Below, one piece after another: positions 46,101 through 57,149 of a DNA stretch of 64,000 nucleotides (the first letter of the stretch is position 1; every line of letters begins with the position of its first letter). The stretch is from Dactylis glomerata (Eukaryota > Streptophyta > Magnoliopsida > Poales > Poaceae), in NCBI GenBank assembly GCA_007115705.1, contig QXEO01000342.1, positions 682,001 to 746,000 of the forward strand, written 5' to 3'. A program made the translations under genes and the position numbers. The notes beneath the pieces are model-generated. The model did not search any database and was not told where the DNA came from. It saw only the letters and a program-made list of their open reading frames with translations.

Positions 46101-46342
46101 TTTACCAGCAAAGCCTCCGCAATTACCACAGCAGACGGGTACACGGACGGTCCTTCAAACCAGGCAACCTCGTACTTCGCCTCAAGCAAACAAGCACGTC
46201 GAAGCTGGAGCCACCATGGGAAGGCCCATACCTCGTCCACGAAGCAATCCCAGGAGGCGCGTATCGACTACGCGACCCCAAGTCAGGGAAGGACATCGAC
46301 AACCCGTGGAACGCACAACAGTTGCATCGGTTCTATCCTTAG
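43145..46342 (+). pseudogene. Element D RT, RNase H, archaeal-type RNase H and integrase
   Basis: One uninterrupted phase over 3.2 kb with six in-frame stops (about 43460, 43748, 43919, 43943, 44453, 44765), most of which fit CAG-to-TAG or CGA-to-TGA. RT: FIREIKEATWLSPPVMV, MPFGLKNAGATYQR, YVDDIVIKT (about 43693). The first RNase H region follows FKWTEEAQAAFDDLK. A second RNase H fold starts WTIFVDGSKRVSGAGAG (44547) with NNEAEYEAVLHG and HGDSNL. Integrase: HYSSR-type zinc region (GHHASSRALV, CEACQ), GLDQVGPLP, IIIDNGTNF and GQVEKANG, so D-D-E is intact. It ends NAQQLHRFYP. The enzymes are decayed only by nonsense changes. Confidence 0.9.
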
Positions 46343-46465
46343 AATCAGCGCACTTTCTCCACCTCCCATCTTTATGTAATTAAGCGTCGGCAGCAGACCA
46401 CGCTCAACCATTGCGCCCTCGGCGCCAAGCAATAAAGTACATTTCCTCACATCATCGTTTAACCC

Positions 46466-46856
46466 ACACTTGGGGGCTTCGCCTTAAAAAATTGCTCAAC
46501 CTGCGCTCGGGGACTTTGCCCTTCGATCTATGCTCGGGGGCTTCGCCCTTCCACCTGCGCTCGGGGGCTCCGCCCTTCGACCTATGCTTGGGGGCTTCGC
46601 CCTTCGACCTACGCTCGGGGGCTTCGCCCTTCGACCTACACTCGGGGGGCTTCGCCCTTCGACCTACGCTCGGGGGCTTCGCCCTTCCACCTGCGCTCGG
46701 GGGCTCCGCCCTTCGACCTATGCTCGGGGGCTTCACCCTTCGACCTACACTTGGGGGCTTCGCCCTTCGACCTACGCTCGGGGGCTTCCCCCTTCAACCT
46801 ACGCTCGGGGGCTTCGCCCTTCGACCTACGCTCGAGGGCTTCGCCCGTCGACCTAC
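46466..46856 (+). repeat. 26-27-bp tandem repeat in the D 3' UTR
   Basis: About 14 units of GGGGGCTTCGCCCTTCGACC + TACGCTC, with a few variants (GGCTCCGCC, CCACCTGCGC). It begins about 120 bp after the integrase stop. Confidence 0.9.
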
Positions 46857-46947
46857 ATGACCCGTCAAAATTCGCACAAAGTACTCTGAAGAATCTCCCA
46901 AGAGACGTACACACAAGAGACAAGCCAGATTCAGATATTTGGCCAAG

Positions 46948-49900
46948 TCATCGCGCTGCGATGCCCTGATTCGCCCTCTGATGATCACTCTCGGTGATAA
47001 TCTGTCGGGCGATACAATCAGCCATGTCCTTACAAGCAGCATAATGAGGATCCATGTCAACATGGCCGCTGAGAGTTGGAGGGAGCGTCTTCAGCAGCTC
47101 CAAGTCAATCTCAGGGTAATGAACACGCACGAAGGAAAGGGCGACCAGAGCCCCGCAGCGCAAATGCTCTCGAACGAAGGAGTAGACAGCGTCGTCGTTC
47201 TCAAACCGATCAAGCAGCGCTGGTAGGCCTTCGGGTTGCTTGTTCAGAGGAAACATCGCCTCATGCACAAGCGCGAGGGAACTGCGGCTCGTTTCGGCCA
47301 GTACTCTAGCCTGGGCGATCCTATCCTAGAGGATTGTCAGCTTCAACGCCTTTGATCGGTCAGCCCAGAAGCTGTCAGCGATCGAATTAGCGTGTGTTTG
47401 AGCTGCACGAAGGTGCGCATTCACGCGTCGGGCTTCGGCTTCACTGTCAAGGCATACATCTGCAGAAGAGGGAAGCACGTCACAATCGATAGGCTTAGAC
47501 CGCAAAGCGGATCAAAAGCTCGGAAGACTCACATTTCATGGCTTTCCCAAGGTTCTCGACTTCCTCAAGAATGAACTTTTCGGCATCCGCAGCCCGCGAC
47601 GCCTTGGAAAGGGCAACGTCGACCTTAGCAGTAACTGTTTTCAGTTGATGCTGTGTGTTCTTGAGCTGGTCGCGCAAGGATCAAATCAAAGATAATTCGC
47701 TCATGGAAGGGGCTCTCCTCTCAACTGCACTGGAAGAACTAGCAACTGTTTCATATGAAACAGGCCAGGCATTTGAGATCACGAACGAATCCTGCACAAG
47801 AGGCCCCCGGTCACACATAGTCATTGGCAACCAAATAGCAAACAGATGCAGAATACATCAAAGGAAGGTGACAGAATAGAAGCGGCGAATTCACAGCAAG
47901 CAATGCTCACGAGTTAAACAACAGTATCCGATATGGCATCACAAAGTCAATTACAGAAACAGGACAAAAGCATCGGCTAAACTATGCAGAGCTGCCAGCG
48001 GCCTTGCTAGACGGTGCGCCGGAGGCACTACGCTTTCAGGCCTTTGCTGCCTCTCTCCTCTCATTCCTCTCCGCCAGAAAGCTCGTCATCCGAGCAGACA
48101 AGTTGCGGGCGCGCTCAAGATAGCCTTTCGGAGCAATGTCATGTCCGTCCTTGTCCTTCGGATACGTGTCCGTGACCTTGTCCTCATCGAATTCAACCCT
48201 GTGCTTCATCATCATAGAGAAGACAGACTCAGAGCCAATAGTTACCTGTCGGCAAACCGCAGCAACTAAAGGATCCTCGCCGTTTGCCTTCACCGCTAGG
48301 GCTTCGAGGATGTTGGCCATAGTATTGCTGGTCGAGTCAGGGATGGAGACATCGCGAACGCGGTCAAGTGTCGACCGTACCTTCGCCAGGAGATCACGCG
48401 CTTCCTGGCAGAGGTGCTCGACGCTGCCAACGCTCGATTCGAGCCCAGCCGGCTCCTTCATCGCCCCGGCGTCCAATTCAGCAGCGGCTTCACAAAGAAA
48501 CAAGATCCTCAGTCTATGGTGGATTTCATCGGCACGAAATATTCACTCAAAGGATAGCGAAAAGCTTACCACGCAAGATGTCGAGGGAGGTCTGCAAGCG
48601 CTGATGCAGGTCTTTCTCCCTTGACTTAGCTTCCAGGCGGCGCGCTTCAGCAAGCTCCTGGGCCTTGGTCAATTCGGCTTTGAGCTGGGCAACCTCGTCG
48701 ACTAGCCCATCAGCCTTGGCCTTCAACTCGGTTTTCTCTGCCGCAAGATCGTCTAGTTGAGCTTTCAATGACATCTTGTCGGTGGCAGCTTGCATCGCAA
48801 TCCCTGTTCATTCGGGGAGTAGCGCGTTAAAGAAGGAAGTAATAGCGTTGAAACAAGATATCAGATGGATAAAAGACGTCACTTACGTCGCACATCTTTC
48901 AACTATGCGGTTAACTGCCGGTTTTCTTCCTCCAATGCAAGGAAGTCCCTGCACACCTTCGACAGATCCCTGACAATGGGCTAATCAAGCAGAAGCAAAG
49001 ATGAGATTGCGAATAATTGTTCAGAGGGCAAGCCCAAGTGTAAACACTTAGACTCACCCTCGGGGGCTACTGACAGGCAAACATAAGAATCACAAAGCTA
49101 GGATTTTCGGGCTTACATGGCTTTTAGGGCCGGAAGGCTCGCCGGAGGAAGAAACTAGAACCAGCTCGGGCTTGTTCCTCTTTTTCTTTGAAAGGGGCGG
49201 CAGCTTCGGGAGATCATCTCCTGGCGCGGTGTCCCCAGCTACCTTCTCCAGTGAGTCCGCGGTCTGCTCAAGTGCGGAGTTGTGGGGTCAGACCTCGAAT
49301 CGGTCGCGATCGCACTGGCTAGTCGTGGTCTCTTCAGTCGAAGATGTAAAGCCGGAGTCAAAAGCAAAACGATGTGGTCAATCAAAGACGAAATTACGCC
49401 GCATGGAAGTTTGACAGAGAAACTTACAAGGCATCGAGGCCGAACTTCGGGAGGATTTTCTTTCCGGGTCGAAGAGGAGGACGGCTATCCAGAGGCTCGG
49501 CCGGAATTGCGCTGTCATCGTCATCGCCGGAAGAGAAGTGAGTGTCGTCTAGATCTTCCGAATCGTCGACGACATCAGCAACTTGTTTCTTCTTCTTCGA
49601 TGCTCGTGACGGCGACGGAGCAGCGGATGTCGATTTTTCCGGGGCCTCGATGAAATCGCGCCCTGGGTATTCACCGTCTTTGGGCTGGGGCGGATAACAC
49701 CGGGCCACATTGATAACCTGAGTAGGCATCTTTCATCACTTTCGACCCAGATCAACAGACTCACAACAAACAAGAAATGTTCAGCTAGGATAACGAGCGT
49801 ACCTCGGTGCGGGGGAACGCCTTGCTAAAGGCCATGGCGCCAAAGATTTTCGGCACGAAAGCCTTCCTCTTGATGTTGGTGATGGCGCGCACGCAGTCGT

Positions 49901-50756
49901 CAATCTCCGCTTCGTGCAGCTCATCATGAGAAATCTGTGTCGAGTCCTGACGATCGCTGTAGTCCCACATGCAGTGGGCTCGAGCAGCGAGCGGTTGGAC
50001 CCGGCGCTCTATGAAGGTCCGAATGAGCTGGACGCCTGAAAGCTCTTTCTTTGGCGTGGCTCGAAGCTGCTGGATTTTCTCCATCAGAGGCTCCGTGATC
50101 CTCATTTCCTCCTCGGAAAGCTCGTGCCTCCAAGACACCCGCGGTCGAAGGATGGTGGTGGCTTGAAATTCCTCGAGCTCGAAGTCTTCGCTAGCGGAGG
50201 ACTTGTCCTTGGCGTAGAACCATTTCGTCCTCCAGTCGGGGTTGTTTTCGGGCGTTTGGAGATTGTAATATGGAACGTCCGGGCGCTCCTGGCAACTGAA
50301 GCCGCCGGTTTGGTAACGCAGTGGGTGCCGGACGGCGAAAATCCGGTGCCAAAGCGCCCAGTGGGGTTCGATCCCCAAGAAGCATTCACAGAGCATGATA
50401 CAACACACAATGTGCAGAATCGTATTGGGATTCAGATCATGAAGCTGAATCCCATACGCGAAGAGGAGCCCGCAAAGAAAAGGGTGCGGGGGAAGTGATA
50501 ATCCCCGCAGCAGAAAGGCAATAAAAATTACCCGGAAGCCTGGAAGGGGCCGGGGAACGATCTCCGGGCCGGCGGTGAGCGATTCCGCCGGATCGTTCTT
50601 GAGGAGCGCTATCTTCTCGGCGTGGGACAGTTCCTTGTCCCCGACCTTGGTCTGCACCCAATTGCCAACGACGGAGGTGTCGGCCTCCGCGATTTTGGCC
50701 TTCTTGGTGGCAGCGCCGGCGGTGGCGCCGGTCGCGGTTGAGCCTCTCTTGCCCAT
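46948..50756 (-). CDS. Antisense multi-exon gene in element D (Transposase_28-like protein)
   Basis: The first exon (50756-49803; an alternative ATG lies at 50822) starts MGKRGSTATGA and encodes RGLSLPPHPFLCGLLFAYGI, FLGIEPHWALWHRIFAV, PENNPDWRTKWFYAKD and QPLAARAHCMWDYSDR. I recognise this as the plant 'putative gypsy type transposon' domain (PF04195). It ends at a GTACGC donor (49801-49802). Exon 2 (49717-49428) starts after CTACTCAG, keeps the phase (VINVARCYPP), is basic/acidic and ends at GTAAGT. Further exonic blocks end at donors at about 49116 (GTAAGC), 48886 (GTAAGT), 48569 (GTAAGC) and 47532 (GTGAGT). The later parts are coiled coil (48795-48570, 48503-48036) and a final block ending 46948. 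At least two stops (CGA- or CAG-type) suggest this copy is decayed. Function is unknown. Confidence 0.72.
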
Positions 50757-50822
50757 GGGATCAGCGCGCGGCAAGGGCTCTATGAATGGAGATGGGAGAG
50801 AGGAATAGCAGGAGCAAAGCAC

Positions 50823-52384
50823 GAGGAAGAAGACGATGGCGGCGGAGTGGGGTGAACTGTTTCCTCTCCACGGCCATTTTTATCTTATTCTTGGAAAATC
50901 ACGGTTGATCCTAGCCGTTCACTATGAAGTGGAAATGGTAGAGCAGATCTGGCCGTCCACGTGTCAGCACTACGGGAGCCGCGGCCTCCACTACGCACGG
51001 TAATCAAGGAGACCGAGCGGACTTTTCTCACCCACATGCGGGAGGTGCGGTCAAACTCGGTCAATAGCCTTGGATGCGCGAGCAGGGGGGCCACAAGACG
51101 TTTGGTCTTGTCAATGTCAGTCTATCCTGGCAGAGGATGGCGTGACGACTCGAAGAATCCAAGCATCATCATTGATGTCATGGCTCGTAGAGCGGTTTCC
51201 CTGGGAATTAAAACATAAGCTCGATTTCGGGCCCTAATATTTTCAAGGTATGTGCCTTTTCAGGACTAACTCTTTCGGAACTGTGTCTTTTTGCGAAGCT
51301 TTTTCTCGTCCTTTTTGAGGATATTGCCTTTCGAGCGGCTTTTTTCCCATACTTTCGAGCCTTCAGAGTTTTTCGAGTGAGTTTCTTGGCATGACCACTC
51401 GAAGAAATTCTGCTGCTTTAATCGGTATCATTTTGGCATTCGAGGGGGAGTTTTCGCTCTCGAATTATTCGCCATGGGCCAGCAGAGCCTCCAAGCATCT
51501 TTAATCGAAGGTATCGATTCTCCTAAGCTCCCGCATTCGGGTAGGATGTGTCGCTTCGGCTTTCGAGCGGAGATTTGCAGTCTCTCGAATTACAATCTGG
51601 CTAGCAACGCCCTCTCATCGTCCAAGTCATGGCTGTTGATATTTAGGTCTGGCCGGCAGAGCCGCAAGTTTACTCGAGTAATGACTTCGTCACTTTATAC
51701 GATTACAATCGACACAGCATCTAACCATGGGCTGCAGTCCCCAGGTTACTCTTCGCTCAGGGCCAACAGTGCCTCAGCTACGATTCAGGGTGGCTTTATC
51801 CCCATGAATCCAATTTCATACTCACACATGCACTCAAAATTCCCGAATTCTGGTGGCAATATACCAATTCGGATGATGTATGTCAAATACGAAGGTAAGT
51901 CCACGGTTTACAACACCAGATGGCCCGGTATTCATATCAAGCGCGCTCTACCGAGAAATTTTCCATACCTTCGGTATGAAGTTTGCACCGATGGACGCAT
52001 CGGGAGCCCCACACTGAACTGGGCTTCGACCCGGTAAGTCCAACGCGGCTCGGGTCGAGGTAGCGCCAGTCCACACGGGTTCGAGTTGGGGGACTCGAAT
52101 CTGAGTAAGCTAACCGAATGTTTTTGCGGCTATGCAATTAACTGAGACCCGGCGTGAGTCTCAGGCCGGTTATGCGTATCCCCCTGCAAACCAAGCTAAA
52201 ACATTTACGAGGCTCAGAATGAGTACTACTCGAATCAGCTACATCTGTCAGATGCATCATTTGTATACTTGCTATGCTTTTGCGCTTTTTCAGGGGAGGC
52301 GAATATGGTCTCGTGCAGTCAAAAAGAGACTCGAGTTAGAGTCCCTGCCATAGTCTTCGACTATCCCAGGCACTCGGGGGCTAC
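50823..52384 (+). other. Distal 3' UTR of element D
   Basis: No sense coding frame. It holds the region upstream of the antisense gene and, from about 51100, the 3' UTR shared with element C. It ends in a polypurine-like CACTCGGGGGCTAC (52371-52384). Confidence 0.6.
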
Positions 52385-52947
52385 TGATGAAGGAATGGCA
52401 AATAGGCCCTCGATATTCACCTACCTGGTTTTTGGCCCAGAGAAGGTTACTGTCAAAGGAGTTGCAAGGCCCATAAGGACAGCGGCTGGACACGGCCCAG
52501 GAGCTACACTTGGCGTGCAAGCAAGGATTCGAAGAGTCCAAGTGGGATTAGTCCTCGGTTAGGGCTTATTCAAACCGATCCGATCTGTATTTTTCTTGAG
52601 GGACAATCCTGAGACCCAGCCTTCGCATATAAAAGGCTGGGAGGGAGGTCCCGAAACCCTAGACACTTTTCCACCACCTCACGCTAGAGCGCTCGATACT
52701 TAGAGCTCTCTGCCTCGGCTAGATCCAATCTACGCCACCATTGTAACACCTCCATCAAAGCCACCCCATCAATAAAAAGTCAGACAAGCAGGACGTAGGT
52801 CATTACCCTACCAAGGGGGCCGAACCTGGGCAAAACCTCGTGTTCCTCTACTTTCGTCTGATCGCCGTCGAGTTCGCCGGATCCCACAATGCGCTCCATA
52901 GATCGAAAGCCCTCAGGCAAGGGCATTTCCGGGGTAGAACCTCGTTA
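52385..52947 (+). repeat. 3' LTR of element D
   Basis: 563 bp, TGATGAAGG...CTCGTTA; terminal CA is mutated to TA. TATAAAAGG at 52628-52636. Confidence 0.92.
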
Positions 52948-52983
52948 GCAGCAATGACGAATCTGGCGGTGGTGGGAGGCAAG
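52948..52983. other. Short unassigned spacer between D and the next element
   Basis: 36 bp between the element D terminus and the Copia LTR; presumably old flanking DNA of the transposase region. Confidence 0.4.
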
Positions 52984-54823
52984 TGTTGGGGTTTGGTGCA
53001 AATAACAAAAAATTATTCTCTACGAAACCCCAAATTGCCTAGATCTATCTATCTAGTAATGTTGTAATGATTAACAAAGACTCGGACATGTACCCTCATA
53101 GATAGATCGTGGGGATTACGCCCCCGCACAGGCGTTGATGATGAAGCTGACGTAGCCGACCTCAAGGTCGTGAGGAACTCGACGCATCAACGCTACGACA
53201 CCTCACGCCATGATGCCAGTGCGATGGCACCGTCGCAATGACATAGTGTCGCACGTGGAGTACGCCGTAGTACTCCCACACGTACGGCACACCATGACTC
53301 CTTCCGCATCTAGTCCACCAGTGCAGCGGAAGAAGAAGTATTTGGACTGGAGAATCCGGCAGCCTTATGGTGTTCGGTATGAGGACAATCCTCTAACTCA
53401 CTAGCACGACTCAAAATGAGGGAGATGTGCCAGAGGGAAAGAGGAAGAGAGGTGGCGCATAGGGGAGAGGAGAGGAGAGCTCTTCAAGAAACTCCCTCAA
53501 TCCACTTGTGTCAATCTCTCCTCTATGGGGGGTTTATATAGGCGGATGGGGGAGACCTTACCCCCCCCCCCTGCCCACCAAGGAATCCCTAGGGCCGGCG
53601 GCTAGGGTGGGAGGGAGCAGCCTTGGGCGTGCTCACCTACCTCCCAAACCCTAGGGGTGGCCGGTTGGGCTCTTGGCCCTTGGCCCAGGCGCATGGACCC
53701 CTTAGGGTCCATGTGGGAGGCCTGGCCGGCCCCCTAATGGGCTCTCCTTCCTAGGAGGACCCAAATAGGTGGGCTGCCTATATTTATCAATTAAATAATG
53801 TTTATTAATATTAATTTCATTAATTAATATCAATTACTTCTTTACTTAATTTCCCGTAGCTCCGAAAATCCTTCCGGAATCCTTCGAATGACTTTCAGAT
53901 CTTCACGGAACTTTTCCTGTTTCCTCATGTCAACTCCTTGACAATTCCAGAAGCATCATAATGTCATCGCACCCTTAATTTGAGTTACCCTACGGCTCGG
54001 GAATGTTACAGACATTACCGAGACTCCTCTCCGGTAAATGATCATCGATCAGATCTGGACATCCAACTCCTTGATGATCCCTGTGTGGTCCCACGAAGAA
54101 TTTTGTCGTTGGCGTAAACGTTAAAGTCCTATTACTTTTGCTTCTGCGATGCTTGCAATATCTGAGGTTTGATCGTCAGTATCAACATCCAATGTATCTC
54201 CATCCCTGGTTCAACCTCGTTACCGATATTGCTATTTAAACTCATTCCCGTGATATCCCATCCTCCGTGACCTAGTCACATGTTGCAACATTGGATGAAT
54301 CTCACCGAGTGGGCCCAAAGTATCTTCCGTCACTTGGATGAGCAAATCCCGCTCTTCGTTCACACTCCTCTACCTACTCCTTTGGCATACCCAATATACA
54401 CCTTTTCAGTCAACTAGTTATGTGAAGACCGTTGATGCAATCAAAGCAGCCTCCAGATGTAGTGATTATCGTAGTGACCTCAGGGTCTAAGGATTAGGTC
54501 ACAACATTTCTTATTATTGTAACATGAACATCGTGACACAATCTTGTTTACATAATAATGTTGGGTATGTCCTTCATGGCATTTACACAATGGCATGAAC
54601 CTCATTGTCAATTGACGCATTTGTCACATGATCTAGAGACTGATCATCAGTTGCCCAATGAGCTAGTATAGAGATTCTACTAGGGACTCTGGTTGTTTAA
54701 TACCACATGTGTATCGATGTCTCCAGACAAATACAGTCATAGCACAGTATTAAACTTATTACGAACTCTTCGGAATATGCAAATAAACCCTTTATTATTT
54801 TCTTCTAGGGCATAATTCCTTCA
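52984..54823 (-). repeat. 3' LTR of a BARE/Angela-like Copia element (minus)
   Basis: 1.84 kb, in minus orientation TGAAGGAATTATGCCCTAGA...CCCAACA. The next bases upstream (minus) are CAAGTGGGAGAC, the polypurine tract typical of this group, so it is a 3' LTR. Length and the phrase ATTATGCCCTAGA fit the grass BARE/Angela/WIS group. A TATATAGG-type box (complement about 53531) lies in the promoter half. No coding frame. Confidence 0.78.
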
Positions 54824-55532
54824 GTCTCCCACTTGCACTAGAGTACAAATAATCCAGCTTCATTATATTCAATCATGATATCATATCAGTCATATGTGTT
54901 CTTGATCATGCTTGCTCATGAGAGAGTGTTTTCAATGATCTGTATAACTCAGACCTTTTATGTCCTTTGCAACTTCTCAACCAGTTTTGACATTATTCCA
55001 TCATCTAATGATGTCGTTAAAGTGTATATATGTTTTGGCAGAAGAGTGACACTTTGTATTCTAGTATTGGTCATTCTATCAGTCACAGATGGACTTTCTC
55101 TGTCGCCATGCACACTAGAAACACACTCATCTAGAATACAAACTTTCTAGGCCATAACATTATACTCACCACTTTCAAAAAGCCTCTAACTTTTCAATTT
55201 ATGTCGATTCAATCGAGGGTGCAAAGTGCAGCTTCGATATCCGACTACGCTTCCATCTATCTAAGCCTTTTGTTCAATGATTCTCCAATCATTCCAGAAC
55301 CTTAAGGTCAAACTTTTGTTCAACGATTCTCCAATCATTCTAGAACTTGTTCTTCAAACTTATTCTTTGTTCAATGATTCTCTAATCATTCCAGAACATG
55401 TTCTTCTATCCAAGAACTCGGGTCACATTATGTCGTATACATAATATGGTTTAGATGACGTTCACAACGTGGCATATCTATCAACCACTATTATTGTATT
55501 GAGTCCTAACTCAATGTTTCCCTTAGCCACTT
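54824..55532 (-). mobile_element. 3' non-coding end of the BARE/Angela-like Copia
   Basis: AT-rich sequence adjoining the polypurine tract, without a recognisable pol frame. It is cut at 55533 by other LTR-like sequence. The rest of the element is not in the window. Confidence 0.55.
55270..55400. repeat. Three direct repeats of about 48-50 bp
   Basis: TGTTCAATGATTCTCCAATC followed by ATTCCAGAAC starts at 55270, 55318 and 55368 with few changes. Confidence 0.75.
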
Positions 55533-56300
55533 TGATAAGGGGTGGCCCTGGCCCTCTCAGTGAATAGGGGTAGATGATGGTGGCGGCTTGATGATGATGA
55601 TGATGATGATGGTGACATGGAGATCACTCGTATGTAGCTGACGAACTCGTTGGCTGCTTCCCTGTCACTGATGGTCCTAGTTGATGTAGGAGCTTCGTCC
55701 TTGTGCGTGGTGAATAACCAGCCCGTTGGGAACCCCAAGAGGAAGGTGTGATGAGTATAGCAGCTGGTTTTCCCTTAGTTAAGAAACCAAGGTTTAATCG
55801 TTCTTGGAGAGGAGAGACAAACGACTGAAGATGATGCTTGCTAGCTTGCGACAGCTTCGGACAACTTATATATGGCGCCTCGTCCAAGCATTGCTTGCTG
55901 GCTGCAACGCGGAACCTGCACACAACACAACCAAGTACTTCATTCCCAACTTACGATGAGGTTGTCAATCTCACCGGTTTGCTTGAAATAAAGGTTATGA
56001 GCGTATCGAGTGGAAAACAGTAAAAGTATGCGAGTAAAGTAAACAGTGCGAGTAAAGTAAACAGGTGATAGCAATATGATGGAAATAGGACCGGGATCCA
56101 CAGTTCACTAGTGGTGTCTCTCCATAAGATAAATAACACATGCTGGGTAAACAAATTACAGTTGGGCAATTGATAGAATAAAGATAAACGTGATATGTCA
56201 AGAAGATCACTATGAGATTTACTCTGGGCATTACAACAAAATACATAGACCGCCATCCAACTGCATCTATGACTAATAATCCACTTGTGGCGAATCAATC
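55533..56300 (-). other. Unassigned region, possibly a diverged LTR of a family A relative
   Basis: The start TGATAAGGGGTGGCC...CTCTCAGTGA resembles the complement of element G's LTR end (TGATAAGGGGTTGCC...TTCTCAGTGA). Similarity fades after about 150 bp. The rest holds a (GAT)n run (55589-55612), repeated GCGAGTAAAGTAAACA (about 56028 and 56049) and no coding frame I can support. Confidence 0.4.
55589..55612. repeat. (TGA)n microsatellite
   Basis: Seven to eight TGA units. Confidence 0.85.
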
Positions 56301-57131
56301 TGATGAGGATACAATCATGGATCATGCTGATTTTGAGTGTTTGAGCTGGAAGGAAATATTGAGTCTAATTGATGATTATTATAAGGTGAATTCTTTCCTA
56401 GTTGAAAAGAATGTCTTGATATCTCTAAATTATATACTACCTAAAGCAATGTACTATGTTGTATTTAGGTATGTCATCTGTCAAGATATCGCCAGCGGGA
56501 GGAGAGGGAGGACGGCGATCGAGAGACAAGTGGAGATCAAGTCTGGATGAGCACGAGCACATGATGGCGCACTAGGACTGCCTTCGACACGATGTCTATA
56601 CTGTCTAAGGCGCGCTATACACATGGCATGCGTGCTAAAATTAGGCCGAACCCATATATGGGTCGGTATGTACCAGTTTGAGCCGAACCGAGTCAGTTTG
56701 GGCCCAAACCAGACAGGTTTTGGGCCAGGTCAATGCTGAGGACGCCCAGCCACCTATAAGTACCCCTGGGCGCCCCCTCAATTAGGGTTAGACCACGTTT
56801 AGACTAAAGATTACTTTGTTGAACTGCTGTAAGCATTCATCTGAATTCCTCCACACCAATTCATCTGGATTTGGTGTTATACTGCTGCAAGTTTAGTGTG
56901 ATCTGTTGTTCCATTGGGAATCAGTAGATTGCAAACTACCGTTTCGTGGTCGACGGCTACGTGCGCAAGTGTGTGGAGTCGTGAATATCCTACAGGGTTT
57001 GAGAGCTGTTGCATTGGCATCAGGGTTCAAGCGAGGAGAGTTCATCGGTGACACCAAGTTATCCCCGACAATCATCCGCTGCCATCATCACCATCGCATC
57101 GCTCACGAGAAGATCGGGCCACCCCATATCA
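56301..57131 (+). repeat. 5' LTR of A3
   Basis: 831 bp, TGATGAGGATAC...CCCATATCA. TATA-like TATAAGTA at 56755-56762. The first 110 bp are open in the frame of the ORF tail. Confidence 0.93.
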
Positions 57132-57134
57132 TCT

Positions 57135-57149
57135 TGGTATCAGAGCTCC
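57135..57149 (+). other. Primer binding site of A3
   Basis: TGGTATCAGAGCTCC three nt after the LTR end; matches initiator tRNA-Met over at least 12 bases. Confidence 0.88.

Larger units (their letters stand above)
38820..52947 (+). mobile_element. Element D: 14-kb Tat-type Ty3/Gypsy with antisense gene
   Basis: LTRs at 38820-39383 and 52385-52947 differ at about 4-5 percent of sites by eye, mostly transitions. Flanks ACGGC and GCAGC differ by two transitions and may be a decayed TSD. Order: gag, protease, RT, RNase H, a second archaeal-type RNase H, integrase, tandem-repeat 3' UTR, antisense multi-exon gene, polypurine tract. Dual RNase H and a long repeat-bearing 3' UTR are Tat-lineage characters. 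Confidence 0.93.

Noticed and set aside
46466..46856. CRISPR-like array
   Set aside because: Units are directly adjacent without unique spacers, and the context is a plant retrotransposon; it is a minisatellite.
55838..56325. Short frames with hydrophobic stretches in the unassigned region
   Set aside because: All are under about 130 codons, overlap on both strands and show no similarity to known proteins.
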